Below are positions 1 through 8,660 of a DNA stretch of 64,000 nt, piece by piece; positions within the stretch are counted from its first letter, which is position 1; each line of letters opens with the position of its first letter. Under the pieces are notes generated by a model. That model made no database searches, was not told the origin of the DNA, and worked only from the letters and a program-made list of their open reading frames with translations. The stretch is from Drosophila miranda (taxonomy: Eukaryota; Arthropoda; Insecta; Diptera; Drosophilidae): the NCBI RefSeq assembly GCF_003369915.1, contig NW_022881603.1:52721271-52785270 (forward strand). The letters run 5' to 3'. Both the position numbers and the translations under genes were made by a program.

Positions 1-1713
1 CTGCATGCTGTTGAGGGGTGATCTCCTGCGCATTTCATGCCCTTGAATGGCCGTCTGCAATAGTTTTTTGTGTGGCCAAACTCCTGGCACCGATGGCACT
101 GAGCTGGGTCGCGTGGCTTGGCTTGTCTCACTACCGAGACGCATTGGTTGGCCAGTTGTTTAATGGCAAGTATTGCCTCATGGCCGCCATCCGCCTTGGG
201 CTGAATTTCAACCTCAAATATGTTTAGAGGCCTCCCATTAAAACGGTGCTTTAATCCTCGGATAAACCGGGCAGTAAATCCCAGCCGTTCCAGCTCCTCA
301 GTAATCCAGCTGCTTGGCGTAGTGTGGTGTAAATGCCGCACTATTACACGGTAGCCCCTGTCGCTGCGCGGCTGGTGTGTATGGAGTTGGGTGCTATCTT
401 CAGCAAGGGCGTTCTGTATGACGTTGTATGTTGCCATGTCATCGCACTGGACTCTGAGTCCACTGTTGGCCATGGATTTCGTCGTAAATTTCCCCACATT
501 TGGATTGATGGTCAATTTATTTATGAGGGGTACAATTGCAGGCACCAGGGGCAGGAAGAGTGTAGGGACCTTGGTACTACGTATTGGCGGTTGGACGGGC
601 GTTAAATTTACATTAATGGCTGGCTGATGTTGCGGCTGATGGTTGTCCGTCTCCATCTGTTGACGTTCAGACTCCATCCTTTGTGGCTCCCTATGTTGTT
701 GGACCTCACACTGTTTATTTGGCGGTGTGCATATTTGACCAATCGTCGGCGTCTCTTGCTCTGACTCTATCTGTCGGGTCTCATGATGCAGTCTTTTGGC
801 AAATTGGCTCTTAAACATAGGCGTGTCCAGTGTCAGGCAGGTAAAGTCGTCATTATCTGAATCCGTTTCGATCGCCGCGCATCTTCGTTTAGCCATTCTT
901 TTACCAGCTTTATTCTGGTATTAGGCCTTGTCAGTGCATTATGCTCGTCCGCCTGAGTCAAAGTAGGCAGCAAGCATTTTCTGCTTCTGATAGTGTTGGT
1001 GCTTTTAGCTGTCGTCAAACGTTGTTGCTGTTGCTGGTCATTGTTTTGCTGTATGCCGTTTTTAGTTTCGGCATAAGTCAATGTGTTTGTTTTTTTTTTG
1101 GTATTGCGTAGGTCAGGGTAGCTTCGTTTGGTTTGCTGTTCGTGTTTGTGTTTTGTTTCAGCGGGAGAGAGCAAGCATCTCTCTTTTTGTCATAAGTGCG
1201 TGTGTGCATGTTTGGCGGCAAACGCTTTGGGGCTTGAAGTGACGCGCCTTCGTTTTGTTTTTGCGCCGAGGGTTCGGATGCTGAGAGAGCGCAAGCGTCG
1301 CTCTCTATGATGCTTGTGTGAGTTGTTTGGTTGTTTTTGTTTTCGCTGATGGTTTGGCGCGAAAACATATGGGCATAATCTTTGTTTTTGTTTTGGTTGT
1401 GTGCAGTTAAATGCTCTTTGGTTAGAGCGAATGCGCCGCTATTTTTGGAGCCCGTTGCGCTTTCGCTTCTGGGAGCAATTTTTGTCTGCGTCTTTGTCGG
1501 TGTCTTTGATGGCGGTTGTTGTTTTTGTGTACTAGCGTCAGTTATTGGTGGGATTGGCAGGAATTTTTTAACATATAGGCTCCTGTCCAAGAAGCGACGC
1601 TCAAATTCCAGAACCGTCGCTCCCAAGGAACTCTGGGAACTCTCTGGCGAGTCCATCTCCAACTCACCCGCTTCGGCTGATGGTTCTCTTGCCGAGTTGT
1701 CCATAACATCCAT
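1..1713 (-). pseudogene. gag (ORF1) of E1, broken, 3' end outside the window
   Basis: This is the gag of a jockey-clade element: an RNA-binding structural protein of the RNP particle. An ORF opens at 1713 (MDVMDNSAREPSAEAG...), rich in S, T, K, N and Q, and stops at 1078. A second frame (1174-833) and a third (from about 897 leftward, MAKRRCAAIE...) continue the homology, so at least two frame changes separate the parts. A 103-bp stretch present in the E4 gag (near 48807-48909) is missing at about 891, which explains one shift. Leftward come a PRE_C2HC-like segment (YRVIVRHLHHTTPSSW) and the zinc knuckles. At about 40 the second knuckle reads FKGMKC where the other copies read FKCMKC, so one zinc ligand Cys is replaced by Gly. 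Not functional as read. Confidence 0.75.
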
Positions 1714-1978
1714 ATTTTGGGTCGTCAGTTTTGGAGCAAGTGCGTCCGTTTGGTGGCCTGGTCCAGTTGCGTCAGTAGCTTGCTTTTCTTTCCTCTTCTA
1801 TTGCAGCTAGCTTTCAGCTGCGTGGTCCAGATGGGATTATTGGCTTCACTGAATTACGGCACGATTACAGATGATTAGATTGCATTATTTGCAATTATTT
1901 GGCACATATTGTTCATTTCCCGGTTTAAACATTTATTTTAAAACATTTACAGTTCCACAAATAACAAACACAAGTCAC
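1..1978 (-). mobile_element. E1: 5' portion of a jockey-clade telomere-type non-LTR retrotransposon
   Basis: The minus strand carries an A/C-rich 5' leader (about 1714-1978) and most of a gag gene, running off the left window edge. Its right border is the poly(T) run at 1979-1986, which is the poly(A) tail of the next element, so E1 stands head to tail with E2. E1 has the longest 5' end of the family in this window. From about 1345 rightward it holds sequence absent from E2 and E4, including a gag N-terminus starting at 1713. The head-to-tail order, A/C-rich sense strand and gag type resemble HeT-A/TAHRE/TART of Drosophila telomeres; the family assignment is inference. Confidence 0.75.
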
Positions 1979-2345
1979 TTTTTTTTCGAGGTAATTTTGA
2001 TGCAAGTGCACGCCTACGTTGCGCACACTCGCCCGCCAGTTTTGCTACTGACGGAGTTTATTTCCAGCTTTTCTTATTACCCTTACATTGGCAATTTACA
2101 TTTAAGCTTGACTCACAACAATAATGTTCTTTTGAATTTTTGCGGGCAATTGACATTAACATTACATTAACATTAACATCTAGAGACATGTTTACATTCT
2201 ATCAGTCTGGCAGCCCTATTTTGACATTCGCAACAATTTGCGTGCATTTATACGAAGGTGGTCACAAAGAGATGAGTATTGAACAAAATTGCAACATTAA
2301 TGACATTTATAGACTAATTTAATTCTATTTATTTTCTATTTCAGG
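1979..2345 (-). other. 3' end of E2 with poly(A) tail and ACATTA-type short repeats
   Basis: The tail is a T run at 1979-1986, followed by a block shared with E3, E4 and E5 (the GCGCACACTCGCCCGCCAG core near 2019-2037). At 2153-2179 lies an ACATTA/ACATTAAC short-repeat stretch; related longer stretches occur at about 16122-16170 and 49482-49530. At 2307-2344 the plus strand reads as an intron 3' end: a CTAAT branch-like site, a pyrimidine-rich run and CAG at 2342-2344. Confidence 0.7.
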
Positions 2346-2984
2346 TACTGGAGGATCATCGTCGTCGTCTGGAGCACTGTTGATGGCACAGGGCGCATCC
2401 ACCTCAGCGCTATATGTGCACGTGTGTGTGATGCAGCAGATCACGCATCTGCGGCATCAGAATTGGCAGAGGCAGGATCCAGGAGTTGGCGTGAATGGTG
2501 ATGGTGTTTGGCGAGCGACTCTGGTCCGGCCGCCCACGTTGCTTCTACCTGGAGATCTGGGGATTGGCACTGGTCCGGCCAATCAGGGTGCGTTGACCAG
2601 TGGAAATGGCCGCAAATGAGTGCGGATTTGCTGCATCCGAGTGGCTGCTGGTCCGGCCACCCAGGATGCACTGTCGATGTAGATGGAGATGGCGCGCTGG
2701 CCATTGTCGTCTGAATTGGCTGGCCTCGTCGTTGGATTGCCGCTGCTGTTTTGTGATGATGATGGCGTGACGTCACGGCCATCGGTTGACGGCAGCGTAA
2801 TCGGAGGGGCGTCCAAATTGGGCCCAACTTGCAACACAATGTTGCGGTTGGTGGCGAGGCAGGTACTGGAGAGGCTGATCTTCTTTTAGCGGCAGCCTGG
2901 ATGTTGATGACGACGACGATAGGGCCTTCAAACTTCGCCCATTTGGCAGGAATTGGATGGCGAAATTGACGTGGCACCTGCTGG

Positions 2985-3720
2985 AGAGGCATCTCTATCG
3001 GAGGCGTGGCAGGTACGTATGTTTTGTGTGAGCTTGGACCATTTTGTGTTGATGTGTGTATTGATGTTTTTCTCCTTCTAGCGGCAGCCTGTGGACTGGA
3101 TGTTGGCGACGGCGATAGGGCCTTCAAATTTCCCCCATTTGGCAGGAATTGGATGGTGAATTTGGTGTGGCAACTGCTGGAGAGGCAGCTCTATCGGAGG
3201 CGTGGCAGGTACGTATGTTTTGTGTGTATTTGGACCATTTCGTGTTGATGTGAGTATTGACGTCATTTTTGGTTGGACCTGCTCTGGACCTGTGCCGTGG
3301 ATTGTCAGGAGCGTCGTCAATAAATCCTAAAATGTCGTCCAATTGGCATCAGATGTGTGGTGTTGATGACGGGGCAGCTGCTGAAGGGGCAGATCTGTCG
3401 GAGGCGTGGCAGGTACGTGTGATTATTTTGGTGTTTTGTCCATATTTTGTTGGTATGCGAATTTACGTCATTTTGTTTTATTTCAGTGGCTGCTCTGGAC
3501 CTGTGCGGTGAATTATCAGGAGAGTCGTCAATATATTCCAAGAATGTCGTCAAATTAGCAGCAAAGGTTTGGTCTATTTGTCGTGGCATCTGCTGGTGGG
3601 GCAGCTCTGCCGATGGCGTGTCAGGTGAGTACGTATTGGTCATTTTTCATTTTTCGTGGTTATGTGAGTTAATGGTTTCCATCTGTTTTTAGTGTCTGCC
3701 TCAGGACCGACTTTTGGGCT
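2985..3720. repeat. Array of about 200-bp quasi-repeats in the E2 3' region (unit 1)
   Basis: A module with the plus-strand signature GGCGTGGCAGGTACGT recurs near 3005, 3201, 3406 and 3616 (spacing about 196-210 bp), each preceded by TTTGGCAGGAATTGGATGG-like or related text and followed by a GTGTTTTG-rich segment. A shortened version lies near 2870. Irregular repeats of this kind are known from the HeT-A 3' UTR. The same array recurs at 5306-6041 through the 2321-bp duplication. Confidence 0.7.
3013..3692 (+). other. Three consensus introns on the antisense strand of E2 (unit 1)
   Basis: The plus strand contains CAG|GTACGT ... TTCTAG at 3013-3081 (69 nt), CAG|GTACGT ... TTTCAG at 3413-3486 (74 nt) and CAG|GTGAGT ... 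TTTTAG at 3625-3692 (68 nt). Each has a pyrimidine-rich 3' end, and the lengths match the common short Drosophila intron class. A fourth donor at 3209 has lost its matching acceptor. The sites coincide with the 200-bp repeat modules. Splicing itself cannot be seen in DNA, so this is a prediction. Confidence 0.55.
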
Positions 3721-3722
3721 CA

Positions 3723-3944
3723 TCAAAAGACGTCAGAGTAGTAGCTATCGTAGGCGTCTATGATCTCCGCTATCTCGTCGTCAAATGAATCGTCGTCCGT
3801 CCACAGGTCGTCGCCATCGTCGCTGAGTGCTTCGCAGTCCATATCAGAGTCCTCCGATACGGCTGCGGCGTCAGGTTGTGTATTGGCGGCGGGTCTTGTA
3901 GGTGTTGGTGCTGCTGCTGGTGTCTGTGTTGGAGGATTGGCCAC
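3723..3944 (-). CDS. Small acidic ORF downstream of gag (duplicate copy)
   Basis: A 73-residue ORF with a Pro/Ala/Thr-rich start and a strongly acidic second half (SDMDCEALSDDGDDLWTDDD...), identical to the ORF at 6044-6265 except for the last few residues (YYSDVF against YYFAVF). It begins 34 nt after the gag stop. Similar acidic text occurs in the diverged E7 element at about 62950-63100. No known domain is recognised. Confidence 0.4.
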   Translation of the reverse strand: MANPPTQTPAAAPTPTRPAANTQPDAAAVSEDSDMDCEALSDDGDDLWTDDDSFDDEIAEIIDAYDSYYSDVF

Positions 3945-3978
3945 TGCTGAGCCACTGCCCTTTGCTTCCGTCAGGTTT

Positions 3979-4794
3979 TTAAATTAATGTGGTAAGTTCT
4001 TGCAGTCTTTTCTCTAAGTTTTCAATTTTAACGGCGTACTCTTTTAAGATTTCCACACACTTGCCATCGCATTGGATGGCTGGCTGCTGCTGATGCTGGG
4101 GATTTCTCGGTGTCTGGAAACGTTTAGGAGTTGGCTGCACCCGTTGATCGCGCTGGCATTGGCGCCCCTTGGCCTGTGGCTGGGAATGATGGCCGCGATG
4201 CTGGTGCTGCTGCTGGTGCTGCCGACCCAAATTGTGTCCGCGCTGCTGCTGTTTTTGTTTTTGTTGCTGCTGCTGCTCATCCCTTAGCTTCTGCTGGATC
4301 TTGGACAAATGGTTTTCGGCCGGATTGGCTTGCGCACCTCGGCTATACAAGGGCCTGCGGGTGTTGGGCGTTGCTGCTGCAGCTGGTGTTGGTGCTGCTG
4401 GTTTGGCCCCCTGTCTGCCGCTTGAATGCTGCTGTTGCTGTTGGTGTTGTGGCCGCTTCTTTTGAGATGATTGCTGCTGCTTGGGGGCGTGGATATGGGG
4501 CTGCTGTTGCTGGGAAGGACGACGACTGCTCTTCGGCTGTTGCCGTTCTGCCGCGCGTGGCTGCTGCAGCTGCTCAGCATTCCCAGACCGCAACACCCTG
4601 CTGTAGGAAGGCCTGCCATTGCCTCTGGTGCCTGTGTTTGCTGTCTGCTGTTGTTGTTGCTGGGATTGGCGACTCGGCTTCGAGTTTGTGGACGTTGTTG
4701 GTCAGTTGGCTGCTGTGGCTGCTGGCGTTGCTGTTGATACTGCTGCCTCTGCTGCTCACCGATGAGCCGGTTTGCCCTTAGCTGGCTACGAGCC
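3979..4794 (-). pseudogene. gag C-terminal fragment in duplication unit 1
   Basis: The frame starts inside the duplication (the open part begins at 4596) and reads the Q-rich C-terminal third of gag, ending in a short predicted coiled coil (VKIENLEKRLQELTTLI) at the stop 3979. The fragment is cut at 4794 by the duplication joint, so it lacks the zinc knuckles and N-terminus. Non-functional partial copy. Confidence 0.75.
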
Positions 4795-5333
4795 AGGATC
4801 CAGGAGTTGGCGTGAATGGTGATGGTGTTTGGCGAGCGACTCTGGTCCGGCCGCCCACGTTGCTTCTACCTGGAGATCTGGGGATTGGCACTGGTCCGGC
4901 CAATCAGGGTGCGTTGACCAGTGGAAATGGCCGCAAATGAGTGCGGATTTGCTGCATCCGAGTGGCTGCTGGTCCGGCCACCCAGGATGCACTGTCGATG
5001 TAGATGGAGATGGCGCGCTGGCCATTGTCGTCTGAATTGGCTGGCCTCGTCGTTGGATTGCCGCTGCTGTTTTGTGATGATGATGGCGTGACGTCACGGC
5101 CATCGGTTGACGGCAGCGTAATCGGAGGGGCGTCCAAATTGGGCCCAACTTGCAACACAATGTTGCGGTTGTTGGCGAGGCAGGTACTGGAGAGGCTGAT
5201 CTTCTTTTAGCGGCAGCCTGGATGTTGATGACGACGACGATAGGGCCTTCAAACTTCGCCCATTTGGCAGGAATTGGATGGCGAAATTGACGTGGCACCT
5301 GCTGGAGAGGCATCTCTATCGGAGGCGTGGCAG

Positions 5334-6013
5334 GTACGTATGTTTTGTGTGAGCTTGGACCATTTTGTGTTGATGTGTGTATTGATGTTTTTCTCCTTCT
5401 AGCGGCAGCCTGTGGACTGGATGTTGGCGACGGCGATAGGGCCTTCAAATTTCCCCCATTTGGCAGGAATTGGATGGTGAATTTGGTGTGGCAACTGCTG
5501 GAGAGGCAGCTCTATCGGAGGCGTGGCAGGTACGTATGTTTTGTGTGTATTTGGACCATTTCGTGTTGATGTGAGTATTGACGTCATTTTTGGTTGGACC
5601 TGCTCTGGACCTGTGCCGTGGATTGTCAGGAGCGTCGTCAATAAATCCTAAAATGTCGTCCAATTGGCATCAGATGTGTGGTGTTGATGACGGGGCAGCT
5701 GCTGAAGGGGCAGATCTGTCGGAGGCGTGGCAGGTACGTGTGATTATTTTGGTGTTTTGTCCATATTTTGTTGGTATGCGAATTTACGTCATTTTGTTTT
5801 ATTTCAGTGGCTGCTCTGGACCTGTGCGGTGAATTATCAGGAGAGTCGTCAATATATTCCAAGAATGTCGTCAAATTAGCAGCAAAGGTTTGGTCTATTT
5901 GTCGTGGCATCTGCTGGTGGGGCAGCTCTGCCGATGGCGTGTCAGGTGAGTACGTATTGGTCATTTTTCATTTTTCGTGGTTATGTGAGTTAATGGTTTC
6001 CATCTGTTTTTAG
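5334..6013 (+). other. Three consensus introns on the antisense strand of E2 (unit 2)
   Basis: Duplicate of the ladder at 3013-3692, with candidate introns at 5334-5402, 5734-5807 and 5946-6013. All donors and acceptors are retained. Confidence 0.55.
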
Positions 6014-6043
6014 TGGCTGCCTCAGGACCGACTTTTGGGCTCA

Positions 6044-6265
6044 TCAAAAGACGGCAAAGTAGTAGCTATCGTAGGCGTCTATGATCTCCGCTATCTCGTC
6101 GTCAAATGAATCGTCGTCCGTCCACAGGTCGTCGCCATCGTCGCTGAGTGCTTCGCAGTCCATATCAGAGTCCTCCGATACGGCTGCGGCGTCAGGTTGT
6201 GTATTGGCGGCGGGTCTTGTAGGTGTTGGTGCTGCTGCTGGTGTCTGTGTTGGAGGATTGGCCAC
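6044..6265 (-). CDS. Small acidic ORF downstream of gag in E2
   Basis: 73 codons starting 34 nt after the gag stop at 6300. The N-half is P/A/T-rich (MANPPTQTPAAAPTPTR); the C-half is acidic with SDMDCEA, GDDLWTDDD and DEIAEIIDAYDSYY. The E7 element, whose surrounding sequence is well diverged, keeps the same order in its frame ending at 62906 (SDMDCEAIDDE, EWTDHDPFDD). Conservation of the peptide pattern suggests real coding, perhaps by reinitiation after gag. Function unknown. An alternative is that it is part of a longer ancestral gag C-terminus. Confidence 0.45.
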   Translation of the reverse strand: MANPPTQTPAAAPTPTRPAANTQPDAAAVSEDSDMDCEALSDDGDDLWTDDDSFDDEIAEIIDAYDSYYFAVF

Positions 6266-6299
6266 TGCTGAGCCACTGCCCTTTGCTTCCGTCAGGTTT

Positions 6300-8398
6300 T
6301 TAAATTAATGTGGTAAGTTCTTGCAGTCTTTTCTCTAAGTTTTCAATTTTAACGGCGTACTCTTTTAAGATTTCCACACACTTGCCATCGCATTGGATGG
6401 CTGGCTGCTGCTGATGCTGGGGATTTCTCGGTGTCTGGAAACGTTTAGGAGTTGGCTGCACCCGTTGATCGCGCTGGCATTGGCGCCCCTTGGCCTGTGG
6501 CTGGGAATGATGGCCGCGATGCTGGTGCTGCTGCTGGTGCTGCCGACCCAAATTGTGTCCGCGCTGCTGCTGTTTTTGTTTTTGTTGCTGCTGCTGCTCA
6601 TCCCTTAGCTTCTGCTGGATCTTGGACAAATGGTTTTCGGCCGGATTGGCTTGCGCACCTCGGCTATACAAGGGCCTGCGGGTGTTGGGCGTTGCTGCTG
6701 CAGCTGGTGTTGGTGCTGCTGGTTTGGCCCCCTGTCTGCCGCTTGAATGCTGCTGTTGCTGTTGGTGTTGTGGCCGCTTCTTTTGAGATGATTGCTGCTG
6801 CTTGGGGGCGTGGATATGGGGCTGCTGTTGCTGGGAAGGACGACGACTGCTCTTCGGCTGTTGCCGTTCTGCCGCGCGTGGCTGCTGCAGCTGCTCAGCA
6901 TTCCCAGACCGCAACACCCTGCTGTAGGAAGGCCTGCCATTGCCTCTGGTGCCTGTGTTTGCTGTCTGCTGTTGTTGTTGCTGGGATTGGCGACTCGGCT
7001 TCGAGTTTGTGGACGTTGTTGGCCAGTTGGCTGCTGTGGCTGCTGGCGTTGCTGTTGATACTGCTGCCTCTGCTGCTCACCGATGAGCCGGTTTGCCCTT
7101 AGCTGGCTACGAGCCTTTTTGTAGGCGGCACATCCCTTGTAGCAGCTCACGTGCTTGCCGCTACAATTGGCGCATTTAGGATCCTCCTGCCTGGGTTTCC
7201 TGCATGCTGTTGAGGGGTGATCTCCTGCGCATTTCATGCACTTGAATTGCCGTCTGCAATAGTTTTTTGTGTGGCCAAACTCCTGGCACCGATGGCACTG
7301 AGCTGGGTCGCGTGGCTTGGCTTGTCTCACTACCGAGACGCATTGGTTGTCTCACTACCGAGACGCATTGGTTGGCCAGTTGTTTAATGGCAAGTATTGC
7401 CTCATGGCCGCCATCCGCCTTGGGCTGAATTTCAACCTCAAATATGTTTAGAGGCCTCCCATTAAAACGGTGCTTTAATCCTCGGATAAACCGGGCAGTA
7501 AATCCCAGCCGTTCCAGCTCCTCAGTAATCCAGCTGCTTGGCGTAGTGTGGTGTAAATGCCGCACTATTACACGGTAGCCCCTGTCGCTGCGCGGCTGGT
7601 GTGTATGGAGTTGGGTGCTATCTTCAGCAAGGGCGTTCTGTATGACGTTGTATGTTGCCATGTCATCGCACTGGACTCTGAGTCCACTGTTGGCCATGGA
7701 TTTCGTCGTAAATTTCCCCACATTTGGATTGATGGTCAATTTATTTATGAGGGGTACAATTGCAGGAACCAGGGGCAGGAAGAGTGTAGGGACCTTGGTA
7801 CTACGTATTGGCGGTTGGACGGGCGTTAAATTTACATTAATGGCTGGCTGATGTAGCGGCTGATGGTTGTCCGTCTCCATCTGTTGACGTTCAGACTCCA
7901 TCCTTTGTGGCTCCCTATGTTGTTGGACCTCACACTGTTTATTTGGCGGTGTGCATATTTGACCAATCGTCGGCGTCTCTTGCTCTGACTCTATCTGTCG
8001 GGTCTCATGATGCAGTCTTTTGGCAAATTGGCTCTTAAACATAGGCGTGTCCAGTGTCAGGCAGGTAAAGTCGTCATTATCTGAATCCGTTTCGATCGCC
8101 GCGCATCTTCGTTTAGCCATTCTTTTACCAGCTTTATTCTGGTATTAGGCCTTGTCAGTGCATTATGCTCGTCCGCCTGAGTCAAAGTAGGCAGCAAGCA
8201 TTTTCTGCTTCTGCTAGTGTTGGTGCTTTTAGCTGTCGTCAAACGTTGTTGCTGTTGCTGGTCATTGTTTTGCTGTATGCCGTTTTTAGTTTCGGCATAA
8301 GTCAATGTGTTTGTTTTTGTTTTGGTATTGCGTAGGTCAGGGTAGCGTCGTTTGGTTTGCTGTTCGTGTTTGTGTTTTGTTTCGGCGGGAGAGAGCAA
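6300..8398 (-). pseudogene. gag (ORF1) of E2, frameshifted
   Basis: Jockey-clade gag. In order on the minus strand: a K/Q/N-rich N-terminal part (8398-8057), a region with MAKRRCAAIETDSDNDD (from 8120), a PRE_C2HC-like block (YRVIVRHLHHTTPSSW, about 7580-7530), three zinc knuckles (CHRCQEFGHTKNYC, CMKCAGDHPSTAC, CANCSGKHVSC, about 7290-7140), a Q-rich region and a C-terminal coiled coil ending at 6300. There are two visible breaks. A 103-bp deletion relative to E4 lies near 8115. A 25-bp direct duplication (TCTCACTACCGAGACGCATT... at 7325-7374) sits just before the first knuckle, and 25 is not a multiple of 3. The product is therefore truncated as read. An arginine replaces the Pro seen in E4 just before the second knuckle. 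Confidence 0.75.
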
Positions 8399-8563
8399 GC
8401 ATCTCTCTTTTTGTCATAAGTGCGTGTGTGCATGTTTGGCGGCAAACGCTTTGGGGCTTGAAGTGACGCGCCTTCGTTTTGTTTTTGCGCCGAGGGTTCG
8501 GATGCTGAGAGAGCGCAAGCGTCGCTCTCTATGATGCTTGTGTGAGTTGTTTGGTTGTTTTTG

Positions 8564-8652
8564 TTTTTTTTTGTAATGTAATTTAATGCGAGTGCACGAC
8601 CAAGTTGCGCACACTCGCCCGCCAGATTTGCTACTGACGGAGTTTATTTCCA
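8564..8652 (-). mobile_element. E3: 3'-terminal stub of a telomere-type element
   Basis: A 9-base T run (8564-8572, poly(A) of the minus strand) is followed by GTAATGTAATTTAATGCG and the shared GCGCACACTCGCCCGCCAG block. It matches the E5 3' end (49310-49400) almost perfectly and stops at 8652, where LTR-element sequence begins. The junction with the E2 leader is the same as the E4/E5 junction at 49309/49310. Confidence 0.75.
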
Positions 8653-8660
8653 TCCTCCAG

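Larger units (their letters stand above)
2474..4794. repeat. Tandem duplication, unit 1 of 2 (2321 bp)
   Basis: This block is repeated almost without change at 4795-7115 with a constant offset of 2321 bp; the few differences include C/G near 3695/6016. It contains the E2 3' region and the last part of gag up to the codons just after the zinc knuckles. The joint at 4794/4795 has no poly(A) and only about 1 bp of microhomology. It therefore looks like a DNA-level tandem duplication or unequal exchange, not a new retrotransposition. Confidence 0.9.
4795..7115. repeat. Tandem duplication, unit 2 of 2 (2321 bp)
   Basis: Second copy of the block at 2474-4794. This copy runs on rightward into the rest of gag (7116 onward), so it is the one attached to the full element. 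Near-identity of the copies indicates a recent event or gene conversion. Confidence 0.9.
1979..8563 (-). mobile_element. E2: RT-less, HeT-A-like gag element with long repetitive 3' region
   Basis: On the minus strand this element has a short leader (about 8399-8563), gag (8398-6300), a small acidic ORF (6265-6044), and a long A/C-rich 3' region ending in an 8-base poly(A) (1979-1986 as T). No reverse transcriptase lies between gag and tail, as in HeT-A. The inner part 2474-4794 is precisely duplicated at 4795-7115, so the 3' half is present twice. The 5' leader and gag N-terminal half are almost identical to E4, and the last roughly 350 bp (1987-2345) are related to the 3' ends of E4 and E5. 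The gag C-terminal third differs clearly, suggesting a recombinant or sister subfamily. Left junction: E1 leader; right junction: poly(A) of E3 at 8564-8572. Confidence 0.75.

Noticed and set aside
2441..3127. 228-codon minus-strand frame (and its copy at 4786-5448) as a gene
   Set aside because: Lies in the E2 3' region, is broken differently by the repeat modules, and has repetitive low-information composition (WPDQ, HHHH) produced by the DNA motifs.
4131..4781. Long plus-strand frames opposite gag (also 6452-7102, 44545-45252, 47096-47803, 54507-55214)
   Set aside because: Leu/Ala/Cys-rich shadows of the CAG-rich gag sequence on the other strand.
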